Positions 24,385 to 31,333 of a stretch of DNA of 39,735 nt are shown piece by piece. Under the pieces are notes generated by a model. The model had not been told where the DNA came from and did no database searches. It worked only from the letters and a program-made list of their open reading frames with translations. A program made the position numbers and the translations under genes. This stretch comes from JBIOJB01 sp044450465 (lineage in GTDB: Bacteria > Chloroflexota > Dormibacteria > Dormibacterales > Dormibacteraceae): assembly GCA_044450465.1 (NCBI GenBank), contig JBIOJB010000012.1, positions 1 to 39,735 on the forward strand, given 5' to 3'. The first letter of the stretch is position 1. Every line of letters begins with the position of its first letter.

Positions 24385-24894
24385 ATGGAAGCTACCCCGA
24401 GACACTCCCGCGACGCCTCCGGCGCCTACTTGGGAGCCACCCTGTTGATCGTTCTTGGCGCGGTCGGGTTGATCGCCAACCTCAGCGGGATCAAGGACGT
24501 CAGCCTGGCCATCCCGCTTGCCCTGGGCGGCGCTTTCACGGCCGCCTATCTCCTGTCTCACAGGTACGGGTTCCTCGTGCCGGGCGGGATTCTGGCAGGC
24601 GTCGGCACCGGCCTGGTCATCGCTTGGGCGGTCGGTGCTGCCGATAACGGTCCTTACGTCGTGCTGTGCGGCGGGCTCGGCTTCCTCTTCATATACGTGG
24701 TCGACGTCCTGATCGGGCGGGTCACTGGGCGATGGTGGCCGGTGATCCCCGGAACCGCGATGGTGCTGGCCGCCGGCGGGATGGCGTCACAGAACGAGGC
24801 GCTGGTGAGTCAGATTCGAGTCTGGTCCCCTCTGGTCCTGGTTGCGGTCGGGGTCTGGATCCTGGTCAAGCGCGGGCGACCGATCAAGCACTGA
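24385..24894 (+). CDS. Small polytopic membrane protein (LiaF/DUF5668-like)
   Basis: ATG 24385, with GGAGG eight bases upstream, gives 169 residues. The N-terminal tail is short and polar (MEATPRHSRDASG). At least five hydrophobic segments follow (LGATLLIVLGAVGLIANL, LAIPLALGGAFTAAYLL, GILAGVGTGLVIAWAV, VVLCGGLGFLFIYVVDV, VIPGTAMVLAAGGMAS) with a last one at SPLVLVAVGVWILV. The order resembles the membrane part of LiaF/DUF5668 proteins, which sense or respond to envelope stress. That assignment is tentative. It follows the RnfD-like gene on the same strand after 101 bp. Confidence 0.7.
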   Translation: MEATPRHSRDASGAYLGATLLIVLGAVGLIANLSGIKDVSLAIPLALGGAFTAAYLLSHRYGFLVPGGILAGVGTGLVIAWAVGAADNGPYVVLCGGLGFLFIYVVDVLIGRVTGRWWPVIPGTAMVLAAGGMASQNEALVSQIRVWSPLVLVAVGVWILVKRGRPIKH

Positions 24895-24979
24895 GCAGCG
24901 GCTCTGGGCCAATGGCCGGCGCGCCGCTCCGACGCGGGAGTTCCAACCGGCACGCGCGCGCGGCTTAGGATGGCGTGCC

Positions 24980-25942
24980 ATGAGAACGGTGCTGACGACG
25001 GCGGGCCGAGCAGCGGCTTCCGACGTCGAGGCCATCAAGGGGTGCGTGACCAACGCTCGGCACGAAGGGCTGTGGCTGGACATCGAAAACCCCGACGCCG
25101 ACGACTACAGGCTCCTCGAGGAAACCTTCAAATTCCACCCGCTCACGATCGAGGACATCCAGCATCAGAACCAGAGGCCCAAGGTCGACGAGTATCCGGA
25201 ATACAACTTCGCCGTCATCTTTCAAGCTGATTGGCAGGGCGACAACGTCGCCTTCCACGAGCACCACCTGTTCGTTGGACCTGAGTACCTGATCAGCGTT
25301 CATCTCGAGCCGTCGCCCGTGCTGGCAGCGCTCCAGGACCGAATCGCCAAAAGTCCCGCGCTCACGAAAGGCCAGCCTGGGTTCCTGACCTATCTCGTGA
25401 TCGACGCGCTGGTCGACGCCACCTTTCCGGTTCTCGAACAGATCGACGACACGGTGGACGAGATGGAGGACGACATCGTCCAGAAGGCTGCTCCAGGTTC
25501 CCTCGACCGCATCTATCACCTGAAGCACTCGGTGACCGAGCTGCGCCGCTACCTCGGCGCGCAGCGCGACGTGTTCCAGCGGCTGATCACCCACGGGATC
25601 CACCTCCAGCAGCAGGACATGACCCTGTACTACCGGGACGTTTACGACCACATCGTTCGCCAGTACGAGACGGTGGACTCGCTGCGCGACCTGCTCACGA
25701 GCGCGATGGACGTCTACCTGTCCACGGTCTCGAACCGGTTGAACCAGACGACCAAGGCGCTGACCGTCATTGCGAGCCTGTTCCTGCCGCTGAGCTTCCT
25801 GACAGGCTTCTACGGAATGAACTTCACCTACCTGACGCAGATTCTCGAGACGCCCTATCTCGCCTTTGCCGTTGGCGTCGGCACGATGGCGATCGCGACG
25901 GCGATCCAGCTGTGGCTCTTCCGCCGCCGAGGCTGGATCTAG
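24980..25942 (+). CDS. corA: CorA-family magnesium/cobalt transporter
   Basis: ATG 24980 gives 320 residues. The long cytoplasmic α/β domain and helical stalk are followed by two C-terminal membrane helices. The YGMN selectivity motif (LTGFYGMNF) closes helix 1 and the second helix ends with a basic RRRGW tail, as in CorA pentamers. It takes up Mg2+ (or Co2+/Ni2+) driven by membrane potential. The gene has no recognisable Mg riboswitch or leader. It ends in CTAG, shared with the convergent YihY-family gene. Confidence 0.93.
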   Translation: MRTVLTTAGRAAASDVEAIKGCVTNARHEGLWLDIENPDADDYRLLEETFKFHPLTIEDIQHQNQRPKVDEYPEYNFAVIFQADWQGDNVAFHEHHLFVGPEYLISVHLEPSPVLAALQDRIAKSPALTKGQPGFLTYLVIDALVDATFPVLEQIDDTVDEMEDDIVQKAAPGSLDRIYHLKHSVTELRRYLGAQRDVFQRLITHGIHLQQQDMTLYYRDVYDHIVRQYETVDSLRDLLTSAMDVYLSTVSNRLNQTTKALTVIASLFLPLSFLTGFYGMNFTYLTQILETPYLAFAVGVGTMAIATAIQLWLFRRRGWI

Positions 25943-26835
25943 GCCTTCCGACCTACTGGTTGAACTGAGGCGCTCTTGTCGCGCATCGAGTTCACCTCCG
26001 CACCGATCATGGTCACGATGCCCAGGCCGTAGAAGTAGAGCATCAGCAGGAAGAGCAGCCCGAAGGTCTTTCCGTAGGTGGCGCCGGTACGGGTGAGGCG
26101 CACATAGAGCGGAAAGGAGAGCGACAGAGCTTCGAACAGCACCCCGGCCAGCGCGGCTCCCGGCCACACGGCCGCAAAGCGATCGCGCCGATTGGGCACC
26201 ACGATATAGATGGCGAGGAAGAGCAGGAAGCCCACGCCGGCACCCAGGGCGGCATGGAGCGCAACATCGATCGCCCGATGAGCCAGCAAATCGGGCAGAT
26301 AGGGTAGGTCGCTCGGCAGGCTCAGGAACGTGGTGCTCAGCAGCATCACTCCGCCGAGCACAACAAGAAGAAAGACCATACCGACGCTCATGAAGACGCT
26401 CTTGCCCAAGGACCTGGACCTGGTGCGGTAGATGGCGGCAAAGCCGTTCTCCATCGCCCGAAACAGCCCGGCCCCGCTCCACACGAGAACCACAAATCCG
26501 ACAACGAAGAAGGCCCCGCTCTGCTGGTGGAAGGTGGAGAGGGCGGCCAGCACCTGCCTCTGCGCGCCGGCGTCCGGGATGATCGAGGCCACGGTCCGGT
26601 AGACCTCGTGAGACGTGACGCCGACGTAGCCGAGCACCACTCCGAGCACTCCGGCCATCACCAGGGCGATTGGAAACAGCGACTGGAGGAACTGCCAGGC
26701 GATCACGACCGCCCAGTTGAAGGCACCGTCCTCGCCCATCTTGGTCGCCAGGCGTCCCGGAGCCGTACGGAGCAGCCTGTCAGAGGTCCTGGACCCGAGC
26801 GCTCCGAGCCGCCCGATCATGGTCGGCGGTCTCAT
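25939..26835 (-). CDS. YihY/UPF0761 family integral membrane protein
   Basis: The 298-residue protein has about six membrane helices with family features: AFNWAVVIAWQFLQSLFPIALVM near the N terminus, VWSGAGLFRAMENGFAAIYRTRSR, and the C-terminal RLTRTGATYGKTFGLLFLLMLYFYGLGIVTMIGAEVN. The family was once called RNase BN; that activity is not supported and the role is unknown. It lies 12 nt after the stop of the selenoprotein-like gene on the same strand, so both probably share one transcript. The stop shares the CTAG palindrome with corA. Confidence 0.9.
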   Translation of the reverse strand: MRPPTMIGRLGALGSRTSDRLLRTAPGRLATKMGEDGAFNWAVVIAWQFLQSLFPIALVMAGVLGVVLGYVGVTSHEVYRTVASIIPDAGAQRQVLAALSTFHQQSGAFFVVGFVVLVWSGAGLFRAMENGFAAIYRTRSRSLGKSVFMSVGMVFLLVVLGGVMLLSTTFLSLPSDLPYLPDLLAHRAIDVALHAALGAGVGFLLFLAIYIVVPNRRDRFAAVWPGAALAGVLFEALSLSFPLYVRLTRTGATYGKTFGLLFLLMLYFYGLGIVTMIGAEVNSMRDKSASVQPVGRKA

Positions 26836-26847
26836 TCCGTGGAGAGG

Positions 26848-27545
26848 CTACGTGGTTGGTCGGGCGGCCTCGAGCAGGCCGATAAAGACGGGGTGCGGCG
26901 CGCCCGGCCTCGATTTGAGCTGCGGCTGGAACAGCGTGCCGACGAAGAACGGGTGGTCGACCCGCTCGATGGCACGCACCTCGCCAGTGTCATCGGTGGC
27001 CGAAACGCGCATCCCATGCTCGTTCGCGATGTGCTGGACGACCGGGGCGAGGCCGTAGGAGCAGGTCGTGTGCTCGACTGCGACTCGACTCCCGTAGAGC
27101 CGTGCGAGGAGCGAATTCGCAACAAGCTCGATCGTGATCGTCTGCCCATCGAGAGAGCACTCGAGCGGGGTGATGACAGGTGTGCCGCCGGGCCCGTACT
27201 CGGCGTGGGCGCATCGGTGATCCCGGCGAGGCTCCTGGCGTGCTCGACGAGCACGTGCTGGAAGCCGCCTCAGGTGCCGACCAGCGGGACATTGCGCTCG
27301 CGTGCTTCGCGGACGACGGCGTGTGCAGCCTCCTGGTCGCGATAGGGCGAGCCGGGCCCGATGACGACCGCGGATCCCTGCTTCGCGATCCGGCTCGCGT
27401 CACGGATGGTGTCGGTCGGGACGACGCGCAGGTCGATCGGGATCCCTCGCTCAACCGCTGCGTGGCCAAGCGCCTCGAGAGTGACGACGTGGTAGCGGTG
27501 GCCGGCCGGCAGATCCATCAGGACCGAGACGAGCACTGAACGCAT
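26848..27545 (-). CDS. CTP-synthase-C-terminal-like GATase: UGA (Sec) at nucleophile, one frameshift
   Basis: The ATG 27545 frame encodes ~91 residues of a class-I glutamine-amidotransferase-like fold (VVIGPGSPYRDQEAAHAVV) and stops at TGA 27270-27272. Directly after the TGA the same frame reads GGFQHVLVEHARSLAGITDA, the continuation of the nucleophile elbow GT-(Cys)-GGFQH, so the TGA stands where the catalytic Cys belongs. A hairpin of bSECIS type lies downstream. After Asp-Ala at about 27210 a one-base shift is needed. The shifted frame then reads AHAEYGPGG, ITPLECSLDG, HTTCSYG, GEVRAIERVDHPFFVG and ends at TAG 26848, 12 nt before the YihY start. The fit is to the family named 'CTP synthase C-terminal region-related (seleno)protein'. 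The triad His and Glu (FHPE) are Gln here (FQPQ), so ordinary glutaminase chemistry is doubtful. The frameshift may be an assembly error or real decay. Confidence 0.8.
27230..27266 (-). promoter_or_regulatory. Candidate bacterial SECIS hairpin
   Basis: On the transcript, GUGCUC and GAGCAC pair perfectly (27254-27249 with 27245-27240) around the 3-nt loop GUC. An outer six-pair stem, GGCUUC with GGAGCC (one G-U), encloses it. The apical loop begins 21 nt after the UGA, within the 16-37 nt range described for bacterial SECIS elements, and contains the GU dinucleotide bound by SelB in the fdhF element. SelB binding is untested. Confidence 0.55.
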
Positions 27546-27587
27546 CAGTCAACGCTAGCGCAGCCGTGTAGCATCGTCGAGCACCAG

Positions 27588-28142
27588 ATGAGATTCGACC
27601 TTACGCGCCGATTGGTTTTGATGACGTTTGCCGCGGTCACGGTCATGACAGCCTGCGGAAGCTCGACCACCGCATCGTCGACTACGCCAGCATCCACCCC
27701 ACCGACGATCGTGGCGTCTCCCACGCTGCCCAAGGCGACCCAGGCGGCGCGTTCGTGCCCTACCGGCGCCAAGGTCGGATCGGCGTTGGGGGTCACACTC
27801 CCCGCGCCGGTCGGAGTCGCGGTCGGCACGAGCACCCCACTTCCGGCTGGTGCCGCAGCCATTGTGTGCGAATACGCGGGTAATTCATTGAACGTGATCA
27901 TCGAGTTGATCTCCAACATCGATCCAACCAACATCTCGCGTTTCAGCGACCGATTCCCGGTTCCGTACGTATCTGTGCCAGGGGTGGGAGACCAGGCTCG
28001 TTCTTTCTCGGTGGTACTAGGAAACGGGAAGACGAACGAGGGAGTCGTCGCGACCAAGGGAAGGACCCTGGTTGCAATCACGGCCACAGCCACGCCCGCA
28101 TCGCTGGCTCAAATCGAGGCCCTGGTCACCCAGTTGCTGTAG
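27588..28142 (+). CDS. Secreted lipoprotein of unknown function
   Basis: The 184-residue protein begins MRFDLTRRLVLMTFAAVTVMTACGSS, a lipoprotein signal with the acylated Cys at 23. A Thr/Ser/Pro-rich linker (SSTTASSTTPASTPP) follows. The folded part has two cysteines (SCPTGAK, VCEYAGN) and alternating strands. The layout is reminiscent of actinobacterial DUF3558-type lipoproteins, but no clear motif confirms it. It is divergent from the selenoprotein-like gene with 42 bp between starts. Confidence 0.72.
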   Translation: MRFDLTRRLVLMTFAAVTVMTACGSSTTASSTTPASTPPTIVASPTLPKATQAARSCPTGAKVGSALGVTLPAPVGVAVGTSTPLPAGAAAIVCEYAGNSLNVIIELISNIDPTNISRFSDRFPVPYVSVPGVGDQARSFSVVLGNGKTNEGVVATKGRTLVAITATATPASLAQIEALVTQLL

Positions 28143-28167
28143 CAGCGGGCGCGGGCTTCGGGATCTG

Positions 28168-28737
28168 TCAGGGGGCCGGCTTCAGGACCACCCAGGCCGC
28201 CGGCGGGCTGTACACCATCTGCAATAGGACCCCGCCGATGATGGTGGAGCCTCCGCCCTTGGGCAACGAGTCGCTGACCCATTGCTGCGCCTGCGCGGAA
28301 GCGTCACCATCGAATGGCAGGCTGGCCGAATCGCCCAGGAACCCGTCGACCACCACGTCCGGCATGCCAAGTGTCGCGGCCTTCAGGTTCGCGACCCCGG
28401 TCCCCGGCCCTTCGAGGTCCACCGTGGCCAGTGCGCCGCTCGAGGTCTTGGAGCAGCGGTGGCGGGTCCATGTGGGATGGCTGGCGGGCACCACCACGCA
28501 ACTGAAGTCCTGGTCGAGGTACAGCTGAATCGCCGCGTCCTGCGTGAGGTTTGGAATGACCGCGGCCGGGGCCGGCGTGGCGGCGGGCGCCGCCTGGGAG
28601 ACCACCGGCGTCGGGTTGGGGGTCGAGGGCGCAGCCGCTGCACCGGAGTCTTCGCCGCAGGCGGCGAGGGTGATCAGAAGGAGAGCCGCGGAACATGTCC
28701 GCCCGAGGTCAAGACGCTTGCTGGTGGCTCGTTTCAT
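28168..28737 (-). CDS. Secreted lipoprotein of unknown function
   Basis: ATG 28737 gives 189 residues (an in-frame extension upstream runs into the tRNA-like repeat). The signal peptide ends LLITLAACGED with Cys27. An Ala/Pro-rich linker follows. The mature part includes FSCVVVPASHP…HRCSKTS with a likely disulphide, and a C-terminal VLLQMVYSPPAAWVVLKPAP. No family is recognised. It converges on the lipoprotein gene at 27588 with 25 bp between stops. Confidence 0.72.
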   Translation of the reverse strand: MKRATSKRLDLGRTCSAALLLITLAACGEDSGAAAAPSTPNPTPVVSQAAPAATPAPAAVIPNLTQDAAIQLYLDQDFSCVVVPASHPTWTRHRCSKTSSGALATVDLEGPGTGVANLKAATLGMPDVVVDGFLGDSASLPFDGDASAQAQQWVSDSLPKGGGSTIIGGVLLQMVYSPPAAWVVLKPAP

Positions 28738-28796
28738 CGTCGTTTGAATTTTGCGGCTTGCACGGTCTGGCTCGAACGGGTGTGATCGGAATTTAG

Positions 28797-28843
28797 AAGG
28801 GGTGGCTAGCGGGATTTGAACCCGCGACACACAGATCCACAAT
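28797..28843 (-). repeat. Displaced 3' half of tRNA-His (att-like repeat)
   Basis: These 47 bp match 31185-31231 at 46 positions (mismatch at 28831). They cover the 3' flank, acceptor strand, T arm, variable loop and anticodon of tRNA-His, but the 5' half of a tRNA is absent after 28844. This is what remains when an element integrates at a tRNA 3' end and pushes the original end away. Confidence 0.85.
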
Positions 28844-29007
28844 AACCAACGACCCAGCGCAGTGCTTCACGTTCAGAGAGTCGAGCGCGGCAGCGCCGAT
28901 AGGGAGTGTTTACGGCACTACCGCGCGGCGGCTCATCCAATGAAGGCGTCCTGCACTCAGCAACTTTGGCGTTCGCCGCTCCGCCCGCTCTTGCAACGCG
29001 CGTTGTT

Positions 29008-30726
29008 TTAGGGCAATCGCAATCGACGGCGACGGAGCCACGCGAATCCGGCAAGAAAGCTCCCACTGACGCTCAGCATCCCGAGGGCCACCTCAAGTTT
29101 CAGTCGGGTTGCCGACAATGGCCTCGGCGGTGGCGCGGCTTTTGGCGCGCCCCCTGAAGCGGATGGTGGCAAGCCGGCAGTCGCTCGCAGCAAGGCATGA
29201 TCGATCGCCGTTATCGGAACCTTTTGTACGCGATATATGAAGTCACCGCCGGGGAATGTGACGTTCAACATGACGTTGCCGGCGGCGTCGACCTCGGTGA
29301 ACAGGGTATTTGCCTTGTAACCCCAACCGATCACATTGTCATTGCCGCCGTCCAAGCGCCGAAAGCTACCGGTGGCTATCGCGTTGTGACCATCTGGTGA
29401 TGCATAGGACCACACCAAGGTCGCTGTCCCAGCGGCGGGATCAACGTGGTACTCGACACCACGGGCTGCGAGGTGAGCGTCCCAGGTCTGGTCGTCGTAC
29501 AGAGAAATGTCATTGTCGGGTTCAAAGCGGGCGTCGTGTTGGGCGTGGAACGCGCCCTCGGGATCGTTCGTGATGGTGAGGAACTGGGCGTTGTCATGGT
29601 TCGGCGAATTGCCGCCCATCTTCCAGATGATCTTGCCGCTCGCTTTGTCGATGAGGTAGACGGCGTCGGTGTGCCGGCTGGAGAGAAGGACTCTGTCTAA
29701 GGTGGTGTCCGTGTCAATCGAGTTGCAGTGGAAGATGTCATAAACCGATTGTCCGTTGACCGTCATTGTCAGGGGATGCGTTGATTCACCAGGAGATATG
29801 TGGTCGCTGGCGCGCCACTCCCACACCAGCTGACCGTTCGGTCTCACCTCCTGGATCACGCAGTCGATGATGGTTGCACTCGAACTGAAGCCCAATGGAG
29901 TCAGGTCGACGTCTGACTTGAGTGGGCTCGAAAGCATCATCAGGTCCCCGTTCGGCATCTGGTGGAGCTCGTGGAAGTCCATCGGCGGAACTGGGGCCTT
30001 AAGCTCGCGCATGACTCCAGTCCTGAGGTCGAAGTCGTTGAACGCCGCGTTCGGGTCGGTGCCAACACCACCACCCTCATTTGTTGCCCAAGCAATCGTG
30101 CCGTCTGAAAGCAAGGTGACGTCCAGCGCGCCTAAGTCGGCGGACTTTTGATACCAGACCGGGGTCCCGTTGTTGTCCAGCACCATGGCATATGCGCTGC
30201 TGCCGCCCGCCGGTACGTTGTTGCCGGTCAAGTACCAGCCAGCCGGGGGAGTCCCTGGCTTGGTCACACTGAGCTGCGGAAAGTCATGGGGGAGGCACCG
30301 GATCCAGTACTGGACAGGGGGTCCGTGGAGGTTCTTCGGATCAGGGGCGCTGATGATCAGCGCCTGGTTCTCGAGCAGACTCTCCTGGACGCCCACGGTG
30401 CGGCCCGTGCTCCCGTCTACTGTTATCGTCCCGCCTGAAATCGATGTAAGCGTCACCTGCACTTTGTTGGTCCCCGACCGACACCGCCAGACATAGTCGG
30501 TGATCGTCTGTTCGAACATCGGGGTAAGGTTCAACGGGCTGGACGTGAGGTTGCTCAGCGGGCTGCCCGTAACCTGGACTGTCAGGGCGTCACCACTGCC
30601 CCCAGCGTTTGCGTCTGTAGTCGCTGCGACACTGGCAAGACCGCTGACCACTAACGCGAGGAGTGCGGGAGTCGCGAGGCGCTTCAGGCTTGGGTTGCCG
30701 CCAAACGTCGTGCTTCCCAGACTCAC
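29008..30726 (-). CDS. Arylsulfotransferase (ASST)-family exported protein
   Basis: GTG 30726 gives 572 residues. An N-terminal signal (PALLALVVSGLASVAATTDANA) and a C-terminal membrane segment followed by RRRRLRLP suggest export and anchoring. The centre matches the bacterial ASST β-propeller family: PAGWYLTGNN, DFHELHQMPNGDLMMLS, ECVIQEVRPNGQLVWEW-like and FHCNSID segments, SSRHTDAVYLIDKASGKIIWKMGG and HAQHDARFEPDNDISLYDDQ. The last two resemble the catalytic and structural repeats that carry the active His. ASST enzymes move sulfate between phenolic compounds. Function here is inferred. The gene is A+T-richer than neighbours and is the only cargo of the islet, which supports horizontal origin. 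Confidence 0.82.
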   Translation of the reverse strand: MSLGSTTFGGNPSLKRLATPALLALVVSGLASVAATTDANAGGSGDALTVQVTGSPLSNLTSSPLNLTPMFEQTITDYVWRCRSGTNKVQVTLTSISGGTITVDGSTGRTVGVQESLLENQALIISAPDPKNLHGPPVQYWIRCLPHDFPQLSVTKPGTPPAGWYLTGNNVPAGGSSAYAMVLDNNGTPVWYQKSADLGALDVTLLSDGTIAWATNEGGGVGTDPNAAFNDFDLRTGVMRELKAPVPPMDFHELHQMPNGDLMMLSSPLKSDVDLTPLGFSSSATIIDCVIQEVRPNGQLVWEWRASDHISPGESTHPLTMTVNGQSVYDIFHCNSIDTDTTLDRVLLSSRHTDAVYLIDKASGKIIWKMGGNSPNHDNAQFLTITNDPEGAFHAQHDARFEPDNDISLYDDQTWDAHLAARGVEYHVDPAAGTATLVWSYASPDGHNAIATGSFRRLDGGNDNVIGWGYKANTLFTEVDAAGNVMLNVTFPGGDFIYRVQKVPITAIDHALLRATAGLPPSASGGAPKAAPPPRPLSATRLKLEVALGMLSVSGSFLAGFAWLRRRRLRLP

Positions 30727-31110
30727 TTTATTGGCTCGTCACGATTAGGGTTCGACGACTCTGTCAAGAAAGGAGGGCCGCGACGCTCGCGATGACGAAG
30801 ATCACGACCCCACTAACGCGTTGGGCCCGCGTTGGCGGCGAAATACGATGGATCGAAGCCGATGGCAACAAAGACGGGAGCAGCCGGCCACAAGTCCCTT
30901 GCGCACGCGACCACGGTCACCGGCCTGGCTCAGAGCCGCCTTGGAAGAGCCTCAGAGTTCACTGGGACTGTCGCCAGGCGAGGAGGCCGCCGGCGTCCAG
31001 AATGAGCGGGCACTTTGCTCGCGCTCATTGCGTGCTCCCCGCGTGGCCGTGTTCTAGCAAAAGTGCCAGATCCGATCCTCCTATAGATGTCAAGGAGCGA
31101 TCAAGGGTGC

Positions 31111-31182
31111 TCAGGCGGCGCTTTGGGTGGCCTCTTCGCCCGGGTCGACTAAGGTCCGGTAGACCTCCCGCGCCACGTATTC
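31111..31182 (-). pseudogene. Possible C-terminal fragment of an IS110-type transposase
   Basis: Reading the minus strand from 31182, 23 codons give EYVAREVYRTLVDPGEEATQ before a stop at 31111. The R-Y/E-Y-V-A-R-E-V-Y pattern is similar to the end of some IS110/IS116-family transposases, from memory. It is short, has no start of its own and abuts the att-like repeat, so chance similarity is possible. Confidence 0.22.
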
Positions 31183-31188
31183 AAAAGG

Positions 31189-31263
31189 GGTGGCTAGCGG
31201 GATTTGAACCCGCGACACCCAGATCCACAATCTGGTGCTCTGCCATGCTGAGCTATAGCCACC
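31189..31263 (-). tRNA. tRNA-His (anticodon GUG)
   Basis: The complement folds as a complete cloverleaf with acceptor stem GTGGCTA/TAGCCAC (31256-31262 and 31190-31196), the loop TTGTGGA on a CCAGA/TCTGG stem, and GGTTCAAATCC in the T arm. The extra G at -1 (31263) opposite discriminator C (31189) is the tRNA-His hallmark. CCA is not encoded. The 3' half is duplicated at 28797-28843. Confidence 0.96.
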
Positions 31264-31333
31264 GTGGGCACGGCTCCAGGATCGCCTGGAAGGACCTCGA
31301 TTCTAACCGGCCGGATTGACCGAGAATGGAGGG

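Larger units (their letters stand above)
28797..31231. mobile_element. tRNA-His-associated genomic islet (integrative element remnant)
   Basis: A direct repeat of the tRNA-His 3' half bounds about 2.4 kb that lies on the 3' side of the intact tRNA gene. The content is A+T-richer than its surroundings (around half G+C in parts of 29200-29300), carries one arylsulfotransferase-like gene and has no integrase. The noncoding ends are 28844-29007 (no ORF or motif seen) and 30727-31184 (one short transposase-like fragment at most). The islet is best read as a decayed or internally deleted integrative element, with the missing recombinase supplied elsewhere or lost. Confidence 0.65.

Noticed and set aside
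24965..26482. 505-codon minus-strand ORF
   Set aside because: It is antisense to corA and to part of the YihY gene in another frame, with a composition typical of GC-rich shadow ORFs.
27205..27215. Programmed -1 ribosomal frameshift in the Sec gene
   Set aside because: No X-XXY-YYZ slippery heptamer is present at the shift point; an indel is simpler.
26832..27254. 140-codon Ser/Arg-rich minus-strand ORF
   Set aside because: It is the unshifted continuation after the UGA; the conserved protein continues in the -1 frame, so the Ser/Arg-rich part is not real coding.
26527..27345. 272-codon plus-strand ORF
   Set aside because: It is antisense to the YihY gene and to the selenoprotein-like gene and shows no recognisable domain.
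30663..31319. Plus-strand ORF of 218 codons ending in GFEPATPRSTIWC-like sequence
   Set aside because: This is the well-known translation artefact of a tRNA-His gene in antisense; the rest has no family support.
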